The notes under the pieces: generated by a model | Told to the model about the DNA's origin: nothing | The model's database searches: none | Seen by the model: only the letters and a program-made list of their open reading frames with translations | DNA from: CAKSQL01 sp045606465 | Lineage (GTDB): Bacteria > Bacillota > Clostridia > UBA1381 | Direction of reading: 5' to 3' | Assembly (NCBI GenBank): GCA_045606465.1 | Contig: JAZURZ010000137.1 | Span: 1-16,601, forward strand | Length of the DNA: 16,601 nucleotides | Program-made: the position numbers and the translations under genes | Shown: in pieces, positions 13,808 to 16,601 of the stretch | How positions within the stretch are numbered: position 1 is the stretch's first letter | Layout: each line of letters starts with the position of its first letter

Positions 13808-16601
13808 ATGAATAAATATATTAAAATTCAGGGTGCTAAGGTGCACAACTTAAAAAACATAAATGTTAATATTCCAAGGGAAAAGCTTGTCGTGCTGACA
13901 GGTCTTTCAGGCTCAGGAAAAAGCTCCCTTGCATTTGACACAATATATGCCGAAGGTCAGCGCCGATATGTGGAGTCCTTATCATCTTACGCAAGACAAT
14001 TTCTAGGGCAGATGGAAAAGCCCGATGTCGACTATATTGAGGGTCTTTCCCCTGCCATAAGTATTGACCAGAAAACCACCTATAAAAATCCCCGCTCCAC
14101 AGTTGGCACAGTTACCGAGATATATGATTATCTGCGCCTTTTGTATGCAAGGATAGGAGTTCCTCATTGTCCTAAATGTGGCAAAGTAGTTTCCCGTCAG
14201 AGCATTGACCAGATTGTTGACAGGGTTCTTTCCCTTGAAGAAAAAACCCGTATTCAGATTTTAGCCCCCGTAATACGAGGTAAAAAGGGTGAGCACAAAA
14301 AGGTTTTTGAAGACGCAAAAAAAAGCGGCTATGTGCGAGTTAAAGCTGACGGAATACTTTATGACTTGTCTGATGAGATAAACCTTGAAAAAACAAAGAA
14401 GCACAACATTGAAATTGTAGTTGACCGACTTATAATAAGACCTGACATTCAACAGCGTCTTACCGATTCTGTTGAAACTGCACTTGCTCTTACAGGCGAT
14501 GTTGTAATGGTGGAAATTATTGATGGCGAGGTTCTTTCCTTTAGCCAAAGCTACGCCTGCGAGGACTGTGGAATAAGTCTTCAGGAGCTTTCGCCAAGAC
14601 TCTTTTCATTTAATAATCCATATGGTGCCTGCCCCGAATGTGATGGCTTGGGAAGCAAATTTAAAATCGACCCTGATCTTATAATAGCTGATGAGAATTT
14701 GAGCCTTTTAGAGGGTGCAATTTATTGCACTGGCTGGGCAGCTCCCCACATTCCTGACAGTATGGCACATATGTACTATACTGCCCTTGCAAAGCACTAT
14801 GGCTTTGACATAAACACTCCCTTGTGTGATTTACCAAAAAAAATCAAAGACATTGTTTTTTATGGCACAAATGGCGAAAAAATTGAGATTGCTTACGAAA
14901 AGAGCTATGGCAGAGGGACATATCTTGCGCCCTTTGAGGGAGTTATTACAAATCTTGAGCGACGCTATCATGAAACAACATCGGACTATTCAAAATATGA
15001 CATAGAGCGTTACATGAACGAGGTTATGTGTACTAAATGTAATGGTGCAAGACTCAGCGACGAGGTACTTGCAGTCACCATAAATGATGTAAACATCTGG
15101 GATTTTTGCTGTATGTCCATTGGCGAGGAAATGGAATTTATAAAAAATCTTATTCTTTCTGAACGTGAACAGATGATTGCCGAGCAGATTATAAAGGAAA
15201 TAAAGGCAAGGTTGCAGTTTCTTCTTGATGTAGGTCTTGAATATCTGACCCTTTCACGCTCGTCAGGCACACTCTCAGGCGGCGAGGCGCAGAGAATACG
15301 CCTTGCAACTCAGATAGGCTCGGGACTTATGGGGGTTTTGTATATTTTAGACGAACCCAGCATCGGCTTACATCAGCGTGACAACGAAAGACTCATAGGC
15401 ACCCTAAAGCATCTTCGTGATTTAGGAAACACCGTCATTGTGGTTGAACATGATGAGGACACTATGCTTGCTGCCGACCACATAATTGACATAGGACCTG
15501 CTGCTGGTATCCATGGCGGCGAAATCGTGGGCGAGGGTAATGCAGAAAAGCTTAAAAAATGCCCCACTTCCCTGACGGGGAAATATCTTTCAGGCGAAAA
15601 ATTTATACCCGTCCCTGACTTAAGACGCACCCCCTCAGGCTGGCTTAAAATTGTGGGAGCAGAAGAAAATAACTTAAAAAATATAGACGTAAAAATTCCA
15701 CTTGGAGTTTTTACTTGCATAACAGGGGTTTCGGGTTCAGGGAAAAGCTCTCTTGTAAACGAAATTTTATACAAGCGCCTTGCTCATGATTTGAATCGTG
15801 CAAAAACCCACGCCGGGAAGCACAAAAAAATTGTTGGAATTGAGCAGCTTGACAAAATTATTGACATAAACCAGGCTCCTATAGGAAGAACACCCCGCTC
15901 CAACCCTGCAACCTATACAAATCTTTTTAACGATATACGAGATGTATTTGCCGCAACCAACGAGGCAAAAACACGAGGCTATAAAGCGGGAAGATTTAGC
16001 TTTAATGTCAAGGGCGGAAGGTGCGAAGCGTGCACAGGCGACGGAATTATGAAAATTGAAATGCATTTTCTTGCCGATATTTTTGTCCCTTGCGAGGTTT
16101 GCGGCGGAAAGCGTTACAATCGTGAAACCCTTGAGGTAAAATATAAGGGGAAAAATATCTATGAAGTCCTGGAAATGACAGTTGATGAGGCATTGGAATT
16201 TTTTAAAAATCTTCCCAAGCTAAAAAGAAAGCTCGAAACCTTAAGGGATGTCGGTCTTGGATATATTAAATTAGGTCAAAGCTCCACAACACTCTCGGGC
16301 GGCGAGGCACAAAGAGTTAAGCTTGCAACCGAGCTTTCAAAGCGCAGTACAGGCAAAACAATATATATTTTAGACGAGCCTACCACAGGTCTTCACACCG
16401 CCGATGTTCATCAGCTTATCAAGGTTTTGCAACGCCTTGTTGAGGGTGGCAACTCGGTAGTGGTTATTGAACACAATCTTGATGTTATAAAGGTCGCCGA
16501 CCATATAATCGATCTCGGCCCTGAGGGCGGAGATATGGGCGGTGAAGTAGTTGCATGCGGAACTCCCGAAGAGGTTTGCAAATGCGAACGCTCATACACA
16601 G
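13808..16601 (+). CDS. uvrA: UvrABC system protein A, 3' end cut by the window
   Basis: UvrA is the dimeric ABC-type ATPase that finds bulky DNA lesions and loads UvrB. The open frame gives 931 residues to the window edge; the family is about 940, so only about ten residues and the stop are missing. Two ABC modules are intact: Walker A GLSGSGKSS (32-40) and GVSGSGKSS (640-648), signature LSGGEAQR (489-496 and 829-836), Walker B ILDEPS (513-518) and ILDEPT (854-859). Zinc modules are formed by Cys 251/254/275/278 and Cys 739/742/762/765; further CxxC pairs lie at 121/124 and 408/411. I read the whole frame without a stop or frameshift. The ATG at 13808 has GAGG 6 bases upstream, 20 bases after the uvrB stop, so the two genes form one operon under the uvrB promoter and its candidate SOS box. 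Confidence 0.98.
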   Translation, partial: MNKYIKIQGAKVHNLKNINVNIPREKLVVLTGLSGSGKSSLAFDTIYAEGQRRYVESLSSYARQFLGQMEKPDVDYIEGLSPAISIDQKTTYKNPRSTVGTVTEIYDYLRLLYARIGVPHCPKCGKVVSRQSIDQIVDRVLSLEEKTRIQILAPVIRGKKGEHKKVFEDAKKSGYVRVKADGILYDLSDEINLEKTKKHNIEIVVDRLIIRPDIQQRLTDSVETALALTGDVVMVEIIDGEVLSFSQSYACEDCGISLQELSPRLFSFNNPYGACPECDGLGSKFKIDPDLIIADENLSLLEGAIYCTGWAAPHIPDSMAHMYYTALAKHYGFDINTPLCDLPKKIKDIVFYGTNGEKIEIAYEKSYGRGTYLAPFEGVITNLERRYHETTSDYSKYDIERYMNEVMCTKCNGARLSDEVLAVTINDVNIWDFCCMSIGEEMEFIKNLILSEREQMIAEQIIKEIKARLQFLLDVGLEYLTLSRSSGTLSGGEAQRIRLATQIGSGLMGVLYILDEPSIGLHQRDNERLIGTLKHLRDLGNTVIVVEHDEDTMLAADHIIDIGPAAGIHGGEIVGEGNAEKLKKCPTSLTGKYLSGEKFIPVPDLRRTPSGWLKIVGAEENNLKNIDVKIPLGVFTCITGVSGSGKSSLVNEILYKRLAHDLNRAKTHAGKHKKIVGIEQLDKIIDINQAPIGRTPRSNPATYTNLFNDIRDVFAATNEAKTRGYKAGRFSFNVKGGRCEACTGDGIMKIEMHFLADIFVPCEVCGGKRYNRETLEVKYKGKNIYEVLEMTVDEALEFFKNLPKLKRKLETLRDVGLGYIKLGQSSTTLSGGEAQRVKLATELSKRSTGKTIYILDEPTTGLHTADVHQLIKVLQRLVEGGNSVVVIEHNLDVIKVADHIIDLGPEGGDMGGEVVACGTPEEVCKCERSYT

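Noticed and set aside
15010..16599. Minus-strand open frames opposite uvrA
   Set aside because: The plus strand encodes an intact UvrA throughout, and these frames lack start signals and recognisable domains.
1..16601. Defence island, CRISPR array, mobile element or novel gene cluster
   Set aside because: Every long coding frame belongs to a known housekeeping family, the gaps are short, and no direct-repeat arrays, transposase motifs or attachment-like repeats were seen.

Overview
The window is a compact, AT-rich stretch of ordinary bacterial chromosome (roughly 35-40% GC by eye). It points to a Gram-positive Firmicute, most likely class Clostridia. The evidence is TrmFO (the folate-dependent tRNA methylase of Firmicutes) next to topA and dprA, a fused IspH-ribosomal protein S1 gene of the kind known from Clostridia, strong Shine-Dalgarno sites, consensus SigA-type promoters and a Firmicute-type LexA box. 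No mobile element, CRISPR array, tRNA, rRNA or phage gene was seen, and no intergenic gap exceeds about 220 bases.

Layout: everything left of about 11.64 kb is on the minus strand and everything right of 11.84 kb is on the plus strand, so the 11.63-11.84 kb gap is a divergent promoter region. Reading leftward from it: (1) ispH-rpsA, a 674-residue fusion with a perfect consensus promoter and its own terminator. (2) murD followed by three tandem M42 metallo-aminopeptidase genes and a SpoU/TrmH-family RNA methyltransferase; murD has its own promoter and a second promoter candidate lies before the last M42 gene. (3) dprA-topA-trmFO behind a strong promoter, with trmFO running off the left edge. 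Reading rightward: uvrB-uvrA, with a candidate LexA box touching the -35 element; uvrA runs off the right edge about ten codons short of its expected end.

Functionally the window covers nucleotide excision repair (UvrA/UvrB), DNA topology (TopA), handling of single-stranded DNA during uptake and recombination (DprA), tRNA and probably rRNA methylation (TrmFO, SpoU-family enzyme), isoprenoid precursor synthesis fused to an S1 RNA-binding protein, cell-wall precursor synthesis (MurD), and cytoplasmic peptide turnover (three M42 peptidases). I found no evidence of a previously undescribed system. The points most worth a second look are the tandem M42 triplet after murD, a strong Shine-Dalgarno and ATG inside the ispH-rpsA fusion exactly at the start of the S1 half, the LexA box at uvrB, and the inverted repeat over the dprA promoter.
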